Below, piece by piece: positions 44,240-56,440 of a stretch of DNA of 64,000 bases; position 1 is the first letter of the stretch, and every line of letters begins with the position of its first letter. The stretch is taken from the NCBI GenBank assembly GCA_023313575.1, contig JAJTTP010000036.1, positions 88,782 to 152,781 on the forward strand, in the 5' to 3' direction. The position numbers and the translations under genes were made by a program. Source of the DNA: Eutypella sp. D-1 (taxonomy: Eukaryota; Ascomycota; Sordariomycetes; Xylariales; Diatrypaceae). Under the pieces are notes generated by a model. The model had not been told where the DNA came from, searched no databases, and saw nothing but the letters and a program-made list of their open reading frames with translations.

Positions 44240-46992
44240 TTACATACCAATAATCCTCATAGACCCATAGCCAAGGGTAACCACAACGACAAGGCTAATA
44301 ACACTAGCGGGGACGCCGCGGGAGATGAAGTGCTTGACTTTGAGGTATCGCTGGCCCGTGGCGTCCTCCTTCATGATAGCCGTCATATTGGGGAATCCGC
44401 TAGTAGGCAGGCCCATAGCGGCGCTGCACATGAGGGTAGCAGCCATAACCAACAAATTCGGGTGCGGTTCGTCCATCGCTTTGCCGATATCGCTGACGAG
44501 GGGCAAGATGATGAGGGCCGCGACGGTGTGGGAGATGAAAGTGGCGACGACGAGGGTGAGGGTGGAGAAGATGAGCAGGACGCCGTAGAGGTCGAGGCCG
44601 TCAACCTGGTGGGTAATGTTCTGGGCCATGGTGTGCAGGAGGCCGCTGGACTTGACGGCTTTGCCGAGGGAGAGGCCGCCGGCGGCCAGGATGATGATGG
44701 TCCAGGGGAAGTTGTTGAAGTCCTCCTTGGTCAGGATGCCGATGCCGAAGAAGATGATGATGGGCAGGATGGCGATGACGCCCATGTCGCCGAACGTGCT
44801 CTCCAGCTCGTGCGACGCGCACCAGAGGCCGATCGTCGACAGGCAAACGATGGAGACGAACCATTGCAGGGCGGTGAAGTGCTCTTTGACGGAGCGGATG
44901 GGCACGATGTTGGTGCCCTTGCCCGGCTGGAATGTAACGATCAGGAGCAACCAGATCAGCAGGATCGAGACGATGCCCACGGGTATCACGATGAAGAACC
45001 ACTGGCCCCAGGTAGGCTCGGGCTCCATGATGCCGAGCGCCACGACGTTTTGAGGCGACGCGATGGGCGACAGCATTCCACCAATGTTGGAGGCGAGCGC
45101 GATGCCCATGATGACTGCCTTGGACATATCCGAATCCGATGGGAGGTTACGCAGCATAGGCTGTTGATGTCAGTAAGAATGTGCCGACGGAAGAGGCATA
45201 GCCAAAGCACTCACTTCAATGATAGAAAAGCATAGGACAGGCGCAGCCACATTGCTAACCAGCATGCTAGCAAATGCGGCCACGAACATGTTAGCCACGA
45301 CGACCGTCCTGGGCCGTGTGCCCGCCTTACTGAGGACGAAGGTGGCGATCCTCTTGTCTATCTTGCACTTCGACAGCGCTGCGGCGATTGTGAAACCACC
45401 CAGGAGGAGCATGATTACAGGCGTCCACATGGATGCGAAGACGTAGAGCGTGGCCTCCTTGGAATTGAGTCTCCGGTGTGGAGGGTCGTCCTCGCGAACG
45501 ATCCTCAAGACAACACATAGGAAGGGTATTATCAGGGATGTGACAAAAAGGGGAATGGCCTGCAGCGCACTCGGTTAGCACAATTCTCTCCTGGGGTAGA
45601 CAAGGGCTATCTTACCTCGGTGGCCCACAGCAAGCTAACGAATACAAGCATAGCTAGACAGGACTGCTGCTCCGCTTTTTCCATTAAAGGTACGAAAAGG
45701 AGGACGAGAAAGATGGCGATGATAGCCAAGAGGGTGTAGGTAGTCGATCCAAAGAGCCAGGTCGGCAAAGTCAAACGGCCTAGAGGAGTGTCGATCTCCT
45801 TGGTCGGCACGCCCGGCGGCTCGTCACCTTGCAGTTGCACCTGGACTCCGTCGGCCCTCCCACTGAGGAGACCTCCCCCGACAATGGCCGCCTCGGCTCG
45901 ACGCTCGAGACCGATGAGGTCTCTCCAGACGGTATTCCGCTCCCACACTACGTGCTCCCTGAGGTGGGAGCGGAGATCCTTCTTGGCGAGAGCCTCATCA
46001 CCGTGAGTGACGATGTCGCTGTAGGCCCGCTCCATGGCGTTTATGTAGTTCTCGATACTTGAAATGGTTTCGATGAGGAAGGGATACGCGGTCTCGACTG
46101 TCTTCTCCATGTACTTAGGCCGAAGCTCCTTATCGATGATCTTGTCGAACTTTTTAAGGACCTTCCGGAACCCTGTCTTGTTGAGCTGGATGTAGGACTT
46201 GAGTTCGCATAGCTGAACGTAGAGGCTGATGATGCGCTTCTTCAACATGATGCCCCCGGAGAACACGTGCGCCGTCTCAGCGTAGTCATCATAACCCGTG
46301 CTGAATCTCCTCGCCGACCTCGTAAAGTCGGTCGACACCATCGACGTAGTCATATCGGCGGAAGCATACATGGCGTTGGGGGTAGTCCGGCGTCTCGATG
46401 AGAGGTTGACGCTCGGGCGACGCGTTTTGTTAAGGGCGGCAGTCTCATCCTCCTCGTCATCGTCATCCTCGTCATGTTCGTCGTCGCTATCGTCTAGACC
46501 ATCCTCGGTGGACCGGACGCTCCGAGAGCTCCGGGGCCCGGTCGCGTGCTTGATGGCAGGCTCGCTAGCATTTGCATGCGAAGAGGGTCTCTGGGGTTGA
46601 TCGCCGTCGATATCGCCGGTTTCGTGGTACACGTTGATGTCGCGAAGCAATTCCTCTGCTTCATCGAATAACTCCTTCTCCTTGACATTGTAAAAGGACG
46701 AGATCTTCTCGAGCTCGACATCTAGAGCGCGGCTGAAAACGGTCTCGGGATCCTCTTCCCGGAGGAGCGGTCTCGTCTCGACATCGGATGGGCCAGTCTG
46801 GTGAACGGTCTTCTCGAGGGTGTAGATTCTAGAAACGAAAAAAGTGACAATGTTAGCCCCTGTAATGTACATCGGTATCGGGGTTCGGGGAACGGGACAA
46901 GACACTCACAGTTTCTTGAGATTGCTGTAAGCAATGTAATGACTACTCCAGTCCGGGACAGCATTAAACTGAATGCTGTGAGAGAACTTCAT
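44240..46992 (-). CDS. SPX-domain low-affinity phosphate transporter (Pho87/Pho90-like)
   Basis: Four exons, complement(44240-45160, 45215-45559, 45616-46828, 46910-46992), give 853 residues with introns of 54-81 bp. The protein starts MKFSHSIQFNAVPDWSSHYI, the canonical SPX N-terminus; the frame is open upstream to 47121, but SPX domains begin at this methionine. The SPX domain continues through KFDKIIDKELRPKYM. A Ser/Asp-rich linker separates it from the membrane region, which starts near TLPTWLFGSTTYTLL. That region is a divalent-anion:sodium symporter type, with IMLLLGGFTIAAALSKCKID, NVAAPVLCFSIIE, ILAAGGLSLGKAV and SAAMGLPTSGFPN. SPX binds inositol pyrophosphates to gate phosphate uptake. 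It is plasma-membrane Pho87/90-like or vacuolar Pho91-like; the length favours the group but does not separate them. Confidence 0.9.
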
Positions 46993-49900
46993 CTCGTCTC
47001 GTTGTTCAAGCCACGTCCTTTTCTTATCTCTCTTAGCTTGTCGTCGTTCTTCTCTCGCGAGCTGGTGTGCTCTGGTGGTTATGACTTCGTAGTCGTCAAG
47101 CTCGTATGATTCGTACGTCACGGTGTCGGGTGTTCGTGCAGCTACGGCGAACCCGGTACCGAGTCTACCGACAGCGGCCTCGGCGTTGACGGCTGAGGTG
47201 GCTGCACCTGCACTTGTATCGGCCTCCCCTCCTCCGTCCCGCGAGCCCGCTGGATGTGATACTAAGGATGATGTGCCTGTTTGTTGTTGAGAAGCACGGT
47301 GGGCTCGAGCTGATGGGGCTGAAGGATCGAGGATAGAGGAGGAGGGATAGACCTGAGACTTTGGTGGTGATATGGTTGCTCGCTTGCTTGCTAACTAGCG
47401 ACAATTCGTACGTCTCCAGACATCGAATCGAAAAAAAAAAAATTGATCGAGAACCTCAGGCAATAAGAGCTGGGAGGTAAAATGAAGTTAATTAATTTCG
47501 ATCGAACTTCGCTACTACCTCTAGGCGAACCAACCTGGAACCATCTTCATCTTAATTAGTGTCAAATATTAGATCAATATTAGATATGATCAGATCAGAT
47601 GTAATCAGATGTGATCATGTGGGACAGCTTTGACAGCCTGGGCAAGCCTGGACAGGACAGTAAATACTAAAAATGGCTAGCAACGATGGAGAAAGAAAAA
47701 AAAGTGGTCACGAAGTTGCGTCAGGCTGGCCACTCGTTTCCAAGGTTGGGTTGTCAAGGTTTGTTGCGGATTGTTGTCGGGTTCTGTATGTTGAAGATGA
47801 GACTTTGAGTGAAACATGTCTGGCAGGGATTCTATTAAAAAGTAAAAAGCAGGGGGACGGTCAGAGATGGAAGTAACCTTGAAAAGGGGGTTAGTCATTT
47901 ACTGAGGGAGTGAGCCAAAGGAAGGTCCATCCAACTACCGGTGAACTTTGGTTTTTGTAGCCAAGGCAGCTTGGCTGGCTGGGCTGGCTGGGCTGGACTG
48001 GCCAGACCCGACTGGCCGTAATCTGTAGCTCTAATTACTAAGTAGTTGGACTGGCAAGACTGGTTAACAAAATATGTGGATAACCGAAATCTACATACAT
48101 AGCTCTTGCATTGCATCATCACGGCTGCAGTATCTGAACCGTACCTGTATGCACTAATCCAGGAGTATACACCAAGATACCCAGCTACCCGGCAACTTGG
48201 CTTAATGCAGTTAGTCTGTTTCCACGTTGCCTGCCTATCAATGCGATCCACTTATCAATTCCCGGCTCCTTCTTCTCCTTCTTCTCCTGGCCCTTTCCAC
48301 ATGATTGGTCTAAATACAACCCTGTTGTCCACCAACCAAAACTTGCCACTTCCAAGTGCCCGTCCTTGCCGTCGTGTAACCCCCCCCTTGCCCGCTTGCC
48401 GTGCTATACTTAGTACTCGTTAGATCCTCGTCCGATCTGATAAGTAGAGTTGCCTGAGTACGCAAAATGACCAGATCACACCCTTTCACAGCAGCTACCT
48501 ATTATCAGGCAGGCTAGAAGGAATCCGTTCTAGGCTCTAGCATGCTCCAGTCACAGCTCTTAATCACGATCATCGAACATCGAATATTCTCTCCTGCAGA
48601 TGGCGGGTAGCAGCCGGGGGCACGGTTGACCTGCATCTTCCAATCCTTCCAGACTGCGGGCAACGTCATGATTGGCAGCGCACCCTGCGAGCGCCGTTTC
48701 ATCGGCATGCAGAATTAACTATTATATCATACACCATGCAGCCCGGCCGTTGCTCGCTATGACCTACATAGGTATCCAAGGGTTAGGCCGAGCGCCTCAA
48801 GCGCACCGCCGCCAACCGCGAGGCCGCCCGCGCCAAACCGCCAGAAGATCCGCAAGGCCTGGGACGAGATCGACGCCAACTCGTGATTACGGCCCCCTTG
48901 CCCCTGCCCCCGGCCCCGGCCCCGGCCCCCGGCCCCGATCTTGAGCCTAATCCCCGCTACCCTGGGGCTTCCCGCCGAATCCCCCTCGAATCTCGGTGTA
49001 AACTTTACTGTGGTTGATCTATACGCTGTGAATACGCTGTGAGATGGGGTGGGTCATGGATGAGAAGGGAGAGGTGAAGGGACGAAGGTGACAGAAGCGA
49101 GAAGGTTGCTGTCCGGCCTGGGAGGCTATATGGTCGATTCGAGTGGTAAGACCGTCTGATTATCTGTTTGTATTTGCAGGGTATTCACTACATAGCATTG
49201 CATGGCGCAGCGTTCATCTGGAAGTGGCAAAGAACCCCCCCCCCCCGGCTATTGGTTGGTATGGGCTCTATTCTAGGGGCAAGTGGGTGGCGTTTGCCAG
49301 GATATTTGATGTCACACGGTCACAGTGTATATATAGCAAACATATCCCTTCTCCTTGAAGCCCGATAAACCGTAGCTAAAGCACGGAACAGCCGCTTTTC
49401 GTCTTCAATGTAGGTGCATGGCCCTGACACTGTCCAAGTTCGGATCGCAAGATACGCATGGGTGACCAAGATGATGGCAGGTCCTCGATATAAGCTTAGA
49501 ATTAAACCCTCGTCACCTTTATCCCCTACTTATCTCGATTGTTCAATTCATTCCGAGCTAGTCCAGCTTGCGTCCCAACTAGAATGCAACGCAACTTTAT
49601 CATGTCATCCCTTCGGGCACCTCGGACTGTCCCCGGCAAAATTATAAGAGTCAAGGCCTGTTCAGGAGCATAGCCCGCTATGAGCGGCATAGTCTCAGAT
49701 ATATATAATGACAAATGATAGGTCGTGGACTCTCAACTGGACAGACTGAGGGGTGGAAATGAGGGGTTCATGCAATGTAACTAGGCATCTCTATACAAAT
49801 TGAGACGAGGCTGCCTTCACAAAGTAAGCAAGAGAGGTACGCCACGTTGATATGCGACGCTACGATGACTGTCAATTGACGAGCGCGCGCCACCAACATG

Positions 49901-50466
49901 TCATAAGGCTCGGCAGTAGTGAAATGGGCGCTGGATTTGACGAAGTGGGCGAATAGGAAAAGTCCCAAGTACTGTGACAGGCTGTGGAATGCGCACAATT
50001 GATTAGCGAATAGAAGTCACGCCACCATTCTAGGAACTAGCTAGGCTGCACCTGCGGTCGAAACGTAGTCTATATGAGGCAGGATATGCCTGAGATTATG
50101 TTTGATTCCACTGACCGAGAGTGGCTGAGTTGCTTTCCTCTGAAAGCGCCTTCTTGGCCTTCTAGGGAGAAGCGAGGGTCGCCATTTATCAGGTGGATAA
50201 GTATGCCTTAACCTCTCCATGATGTGAAACTTCTGTAGATGTATTGCCCCCAAGTCACCAACAGCAGTTCCCGCCGGGCACATCAGAAAAACTACCCGCC
50301 ATAGCGAAGCCTCACCACAGAATAGCTTCTAAACAGAGTCGCCAAATATTGCAGCTCTCTCTTGGATCTTCTTTTACCCATAATGCTTTGCAAGGTCTGT
50401 CAGTCGATGATACATTCTGATGTGCATGGTGAATTTCCAATTCGCTATATTTTCGTAATACCCAGT
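46993..50466. other. Long region without convincing genes
   Basis: Holds the transporter 5' region, repeats of GATCAGATC/GATGTGATC around 47590-47625, GGCTGGGCTGGCTGG around 47970-48000, a C-rich GGCCCC repeat at about 48897-48945, a 12-C run at 49235-49246 and one possible gene relic at 48787-48896. The short frames present do not resemble known proteins. Confidence 0.5.
48787..48896 (+). pseudogene. Possible relic of a gene 3' end
   Basis: AERLKRTAANREAARAK reads in one frame and, after a one-base shift near 48835, RQKIRKAWDEIDANS with a stop in the next. Both halves look like a charged alpha-helical protein end. I cannot name the parent gene. Confidence 0.25.
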
Positions 50467-52605
50467 TCATCTTTGATTCTTAGATATAAACTTCCTGGCG
50501 ATTGATAATCCCAGCCCAGAAAAGTCCGTGCCACTTAGAATCTCGAATATCGGTAGGTCTATGTCGAATACTTGGCCTACCCAGTTTCGTATGTCAACAG
50601 CCGATAAAGAATCGACCCCGTATGATAGTAAGGACCTCTGAGTATCCAGGCGGTCCTCGGAGATTCCTAGAAGTGTTATGATACGCTGAGCGAGGGCGTC
50701 GCGAGCAATCGCACCAGCTTCAGCTAGTGACGAGGCGGCGGCAAGCCTTTCCGCTATATCAATCGCACGCTTGCGGTAGTTATTGATCATGTTCCCCTCG
50801 TCGCCTGGATTCTAACTATCTAGGTACGGGATTTTATGCATGTGTCCCCACATAGGCTGAGAGAATATGGTTGGGACTTCTTCAAGGTGGCACCAATGCG
50901 AAGGGGGCCGGACGCCGAGGATACGCTGACAACCTGGGAGGCTCAGAGCAAAGGGGCATTCAGGGTCACAGTAAACCTCAAGAAGACCATAAATGTCTTT
51001 CATGTGTGTAAAGACATATCTTTCGACCCCTTCAACACCTGCAAGGCGTTCGGGGTGTTCAGTAAGATAACCCCCGCCGGGGACGACGCCGAGTCCAAGA
51101 GCGGCTGCGCGCTCGCCCTTCATGATGCGATGCCTTGCGAGCGCATCCATGTAACTGTTGGCGGCACTATACGCACTAAGTGAGACACCACCGATGGTGC
51201 TCATCATAAAGGACACCAAGATGAAGAAGTCAAGACCACAGGGAAGCACCTGGTGAAGATTCCAGGAACCTTGGACCTTCGGGTCAAGGGCAGCTTTCCA
51301 GTCTTGGTATTCTATTTTGTCAAATATGAGCTCCTGGATAAAGAGGTAATTTATTAGTGTCTATTGCAACAATTGATTTCATATGAAAGGGGCATATACT
51401 GTCACCACCATAGACGCCTGAAGACAACCCTTAACAGGGGGCATTGTTTGTGCGCATGTTTCTAAAACCGATTTTAGTGCAAATGCATCGCTCACATCAC
51501 AGAGTGGTGCCGCGACGCGAACATCGTTGCTTTCAAACTCAGATAGGAGTTCAAGAGCTCCAGGTGTCTTGGGTCCAGATCGGGACAGTAAGATCAAGTG
51601 ACGTGCCCCTCTGGTGACCATCCAGCGCGCGATGGCCTGCCCAATGCCACCGAAGCCACCGACAATTATGTATGACGCATCGCCATCCAAGGAATATGTA
51701 GGTTTGGTCATGGTATGGACCTTCATAGATTTAGCCAACTGTATGAGTATAATGTATTCAAGGGCGACTGGATAGATTGGCCTAGATAACGGTAGTCATT
51801 GGTGGAGAAATAGAACTGACTTACATCTATCGCATCGCTATTATCAAAGTCAACCACAACGACGCCATTGCTATCCTTCTTCAATTGCTTTAAGGCTTCA
51901 CCGATATTGGATGCTGGGAAGAAATTCACCTGTGACACCAGCCTGCGCACAGTCAAATCGTTCATCTGGGAAACAGCGTATCGGATAGACTCCTGGCTAG
52001 CAAATGAGCTATCTCCATGTGCTTCACCGATTTGAAATGTTGAGATTGATAAGTTCGGTGGCACACAGAGAAATTGCTGAGATTGGTGATGTGAGGTACC
52101 CGCTGAACGCAATAACGCGTAACGACCACCAGATCTCATGAAGTTAAAGAAAAGAGGCGAGGGGCGCTTGGGCTTCATCCCAAATACGACATCAAATTTC
52201 GGACACCACTGTGACAGAGCAACGGGTGGATGTTCAAACCATGATTGGGGTATGACATGGTCGTCGCTGAGTCCTAGATGCTCCACTATCCATGCACTTT
52301 CATCGTTGCCGCTAGCTGTTGTCCATACATCTGTGAAGCCTTGATGTATGAGGAGCCGAAGAGCAGCTTCTCCAATTAGTGTTGCGCCGTTGTGGACTAG
52401 GATAGCGTCACCCTGCTGTACAGAAGTGATTTCTACTAGGGCATGATGGGCGGCAACCATGAACGGAACTGCTGCACATGCCTCTAAGAAAGACAAGGCC
52501 CGAGGCAGTTTTACTACTCTACTGGTAGTAGATTCTATGTGAGACTGAAGAGATCCGGCATAAGTCGTAAGAACCCTGTCGCCTGATCGCCCGCCTGATG
52601 AACCA
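50467..52605 (-). pseudogene. Reducing polyketide synthase remnant: ER-KR-ACP tail only
   Basis: Minus-strand order is enoylreductase (from about 52590, GDRVLTTYAGSLQSH, VHNGATLIGEAALRLLIHQG), intron 51739-51824, ketoreductase ([19 protein letters not shown], catalytic SAYSAANSYMDAL after intron 51334-51405), then acyl carrier protein (GVDSLSAVDIRNW with the phosphopantetheine serine). The frame upstream hits a stop at about 52605. Nothing resembling KS, AT, DH or MT lies in the next 1 kb, so at least two thirds of a normal enzyme is missing. Between KR and ACP a TAG at 50812-50814 interrupts an otherwise continuous frame (YLDS, stop, NPGDEGNM). It may once have made a reduced polyketide; it is inactive as it stands. 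Confidence 0.85.
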
Positions 52606-53584
52606 CTCTACAAGGGAGCAAGGGAGCGAAGCCTAGATGGGGCCATCGAAACCACCTATGCTATACATAAAGTAACCCTATGGACCCCCCTGACTCAAAA
52701 TAATAAGATTTTACACCCGAAGAACGAAAGCCTTGCTTGCGGCAGAAATATATGGGTTGGTAGAGTATTCAGCAAAACCTCGCACAAGTAGTTTGTTTCT
52801 ACAGGCTTCAAGTATGTCGAAGACCAATCTTGGTGTCAAAATATATATTTGGCTCAGAACCGCTCTTATTCTGTGCTATTACAACTACCAGGGCTTCAAT
52901 GGGTGTCTAGGGGAGTTCGAGCAAGGCTGCAGTCTGCAGCTCCTGCTAACCAGGAGCTGCTAGGTATTACTGATGGTACGAAACTTGTGGGACCCCCATC
53001 CCATCACACCAAGGTAATTACAGTAGATGCCCATGGATTCCCTCATAATCAGAGCCTACTAGTTACACAACATATATCCATGTTTACAACTCCAATTGGT
53101 GTTGGTGGTACATAACAGAAAGCCCCACGGCAGAGTGATATGCGATATGGGGATAGTGTACCATTCGTTGCTCTTTCACCCCTTACGCCGAAACCAAGTC
53201 ATCATGTACATGGTACTTTTCGACGTGCAATTGCCATACCCCAGGGAGTGTAAGGAAGACTGCAGGTAATGCAACGTCGGGAAGCTGCCTATCTAAAATT
53301 TAATTTACCTAGTTTTATAACTGCTGCGCCGCAAACCCCGCTCGTTTCCACTACTTACCCCTCTTAGTGAGTACCTAAGTCACAATGTTCTAGGGGCTTG
53401 GTCATGCCACCAAAAACGCCAATACAGAGCCTTGGTTGAAGAACATATTTGCCTCAAGCGAACCTGACTTTTCCTCTCCCTTGTCTTGTTAGTATTTAGG
53501 GGCTCCTAGGCTCAGAATAAGATTCTTTGCCTCACACACTTAACCCAGCTCAGCAGACCCCAGATCTGGAACAGAATTATCACC
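52606..53584. other. Gap between PKS remnant and GMC oxidase
   Basis: A plus-strand frame at 52849-53115 (MAQNRSYSVLLQLPGL onward) has no family I recognise. The remainder shows no coding signal. This is where the missing N-terminal PKS domains would be expected if the locus were intact. The last 200 bp precede the GMC start. Confidence 0.45.
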
Positions 53585-55589
53585 ATGGGAATCTTCAAGG
53601 AAATTCCAGAGTGGCTTGACGAAGTTGACGTTGTCATTGCAGGAGGTATGGATGTCTGTCTAGTCCTGGAAATCATGAAATTTGCACATTGCTGACCGTT
53701 TATTGGGACAGGTGGAACTTCGGCCTGCGTGGTCGCTGCCAGACTTGCTGATGCTGACCCTGCGCTATCGGTTTTGGTGGTTGAAGGCGGTTCGAACAAT
53801 GAATCGCCTCTCATTGAGCATCCCGCATTCTTTCTGGCACACTTAGACCCTAAGAATAAAACCAATCAATTCTACATGACAAAACCATCCCCTTACACAG
53901 CCGGCCGACCCCTGGTACTACCAACTGGCAATGTGCTCGGCGGGGGATCGTCTACCAACATGATGATGTATAGCCGGGCTCAAAGATCCGACTGGGACTC
54001 TTGGAACACCCAGGGATGGTCCGCAGATGAAATGGTACCGTATCTGAAGAAGGTATCACTCCTTTGCTTCGTTTACTACATTGAAATTAGTTCTAACGTC
54101 CGTTCCTACAGCTCGAGACATACTATGGCAAGGATGAGAAAGGTGTTCATGGCCACGATGGTCCCATTCACGTGTCCCGTGGGACTTATAACTCTCCAAC
54201 AATCGAAGAAGAGTGCATTGCGTCGGCAGCTAAGATGGGTTGGTCTGAAGTAGACGATTTGGCAGACCTTGACTCCATCAACGCTGTATGGCGCGCACAG
54301 CGTTTTATCTCGCCGGATGGCAAACGCCAGGACGTCGCATCATGCTACCTACATCCACTTATTCGTGATAAAAAGCACCCAAACCTTCATGTGCTCCTTG
54401 AAACCCAAGTTATACGTGTCTTGCTCGACGAGAGAAAGACAGCCGTCGGAATTAAAGTAAGACCCAACCCTATGTTTCACCCTGGAGACGCGGACCAGCC
54501 GACTCGCAATATCAGAGCGAAGAAGTTGGTAATAGCCTCTTGCGGGGCCTGCGGAACACCTTCTCTTCTTGAGAGATCTGGTATTGGCGGGATAGAGGTC
54601 TTAGAACGTGCAGGCGTTCCGATCGTGGTTGACCTACCAGGGGTTGGCCGAGGCTACGAAGACCACCACCTTCTCGGCTATGCCTACGATAATTCCCTCA
54701 GACTTGAAGATACTCTCGATGGGCTTGTCCTCGGGAAGATGGGAAGCTGGGAAGACGTCATGAAGAGCAATACAAAGATGATGGGATGGAATGGTCAAGA
54801 GATCCAGGGCAAGATCCGGCCCACCGAGGAGGAAGTTGCCACTCTTGGACCTGACTTCCAGAAATCCTGGGATAATGAGTTTAAAGATCACCCCGATAAG
54901 CCTCTGGCGATCTTAAATGTCATTGGAGGGTAAGAGTCTAGATGTAGTCGAAAGCCAATATAAGGTACGGTTGCTGACCTACAGGCAGATTCCCAGGAAA
55001 TCCAGCCGAGGCTACCGGTGACCCGTGTCTAGCTGTCACAGCATTCACGGTCTATCCGTTCTCGCGCGGCCATATCCACATCACCAGCCCTAATATCGAC
55101 GATCCAGTGGATTTCGAGTCGGGGTTCTTCGCCGATCCCGGGCAACTCGATATCAAGAAGCACATGTGGCTATACAAAAAGCAACGTGAGCTGATACGAC
55201 GGATGCCTTCGTATCGGGGCGAAATGGCCAAGTTGCATCCCCCCTTCCCGTCGGAGTCGGCGGCCGCTTGCCGCAAGTTTGATGATGCCCCAAGCCGGGA
55301 TATACCCGATATTGAGTACTCGCATGAAGACGACGCGGTGCTTGAGAAATGGCTTCGTGAAAATGTGAGCACCACGTGGCACTCGCTCGGGACTTGCAAG
55401 ATGCTTCCGCGCGACCAGATGGGCGTCGTCGATCCGACGCTGAGCGTGTATGGGGTTCGGGGCTTAAAAGTCGCTGACCTTAGCATCGCACCACGTAATG
55501 TGGCAGCCAATACTAATAACACGGCATTGGCCGTCGGGGAGAAGGCAGCTGATATTTTCATTAAGGAGCTATGCTTAAGCGTTTCATAG
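53585..55589 (+). CDS. GMC oxidoreductase, alcohol-oxidase-like
   Basis: Exons 53585-53645, 53712-54052, 54112-54929 and 54989-55589 give 606 residues. The FAD-binding motif (VVIAGGGTSACVVAARLAD) is assembled across the first intron; the usual GxGxxG is GGGTSA. Other GMC blocks are VLVVEGG, NVLGGGSSTNMMMYSR and ASCGACGTPSLLERSGIG. The C-terminal substrate/catalytic domain has STTWHSLGTCKM (active-site histidine) and PRNVAANTNNTALAVGEKAA (second histidine position here is Asn). The segment DFESGFFADPGQLDIKKHMW and its YKKQRELIRRMPSYRGEM neighbour resemble the methanol/alcohol oxidase subgroup. No clear peroxisomal targeting tripeptide ends the protein (SVS). It may have been a tailoring enzyme of the adjacent PKS. 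The gene appears intact. Confidence 0.88.
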
Positions 55590-55739
55590 TTGCGCAAGGG
55601 AACCTATAGTGCTAAGAGTGGATGTAGCAGATAAATTGAACTTGAACCTCATTAGTTTATGATGATGATGATTGATTTTACGAGCGGGAGCGTATCTACT
55701 GAGTAAAGACCCGATAGGGCCTGTCATCCACACTTCTCG

Positions 55740-56440
55740 TACGGCGCCGCGCACGAGGGCTTCTGACACGTTCGATTATATACACAACCGCTATATAGTG
55801 ATATATCTTGGCCTCCAATTAGGCAGTTTCGCGTACAAAATAGAAATCCTCCGCCCATACCGTCGACGGCCATCCGTCGACCCCACTGAGGGCATGACAA
55901 AGGAAGATGCAGCCAAGGCTTTTATTGAGTGGCAGGCAGCGCTGCCTGCTAGGGATATGGTCATCTTTACGGATGGCTCCCAGCTCGAGATGGCAGTTAG
56001 GTATGGCTTCGTTATTTACGTAAACGGGACCCTTAAGGCCATTAATGAGAAAGGGTAAGCTTAACGATATTTATCGTTTTCGACGCAGAGGTTATAAACG
56101 CCTGGAAAGGCCTGCAGCACGTAACCTTGGAATTTTTAAAACTGATGGATAAACGTATCTGGGTCTGTCTTAATAACATTAAGGCAATCTAAGGACTAAA
56201 AGGAAGCCCGTCGAGCTTTATTCAGCGGGCGTATTTACGCTTTTACGTAATGACTAACAGGCACGATATACGGGTAAAATGGTACCCCGGGCATTATAAT
56301 ATCTTTATATCACGGCCCGTTGAGCCTCACTTAGAATAGGGGTATTATAAAAGGGAAAATCGGATATAGGCGATCACGTGAGCCGTATCTCCGGGGATCG
56401 GCAGGGTGTATATAGGGCCAGGGCACCCCTGTTCTGTAAC
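55740..56440 (+). mobile_element. LINE (non-LTR retrotransposon) 3' relic with RNase H domain
   Basis: One frame reads SVDPTEGMTKEDAAKAFIEW and MVIFTDGSQLEMAVRYGF, the start of the RNase H domain of fungal Tad-type LINEs. The frame shifts near 56060 to FDAEVINAWKGLQHV, then a stop, then VKWYPGHYNI, the late RNase H motif. The N-terminal endonuclease and reverse transcriptase are absent, so this is a 5'-truncated and decayed copy. The end is placed approximately. Confidence 0.7.

Noticed and set aside
44330..45235. 301-codon plus-strand frame rich in Asp and Gly
   Set aside because: Antisense shadow of the membrane region of the phosphate transporter, whose own frame is unmistakable.
47165..47404. 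79-codon minus-strand frame upstream of the phosphate transporter
   Set aside because: Low-complexity and without motifs; more likely 5' untranslated sequence.
50812..50830. A very short intron hiding the stop between KR and ACP (GTACC...TTAG)
   Set aside because: It would be under 30 bp, below the size of any other intron here, and the frame is continuous through the stop.
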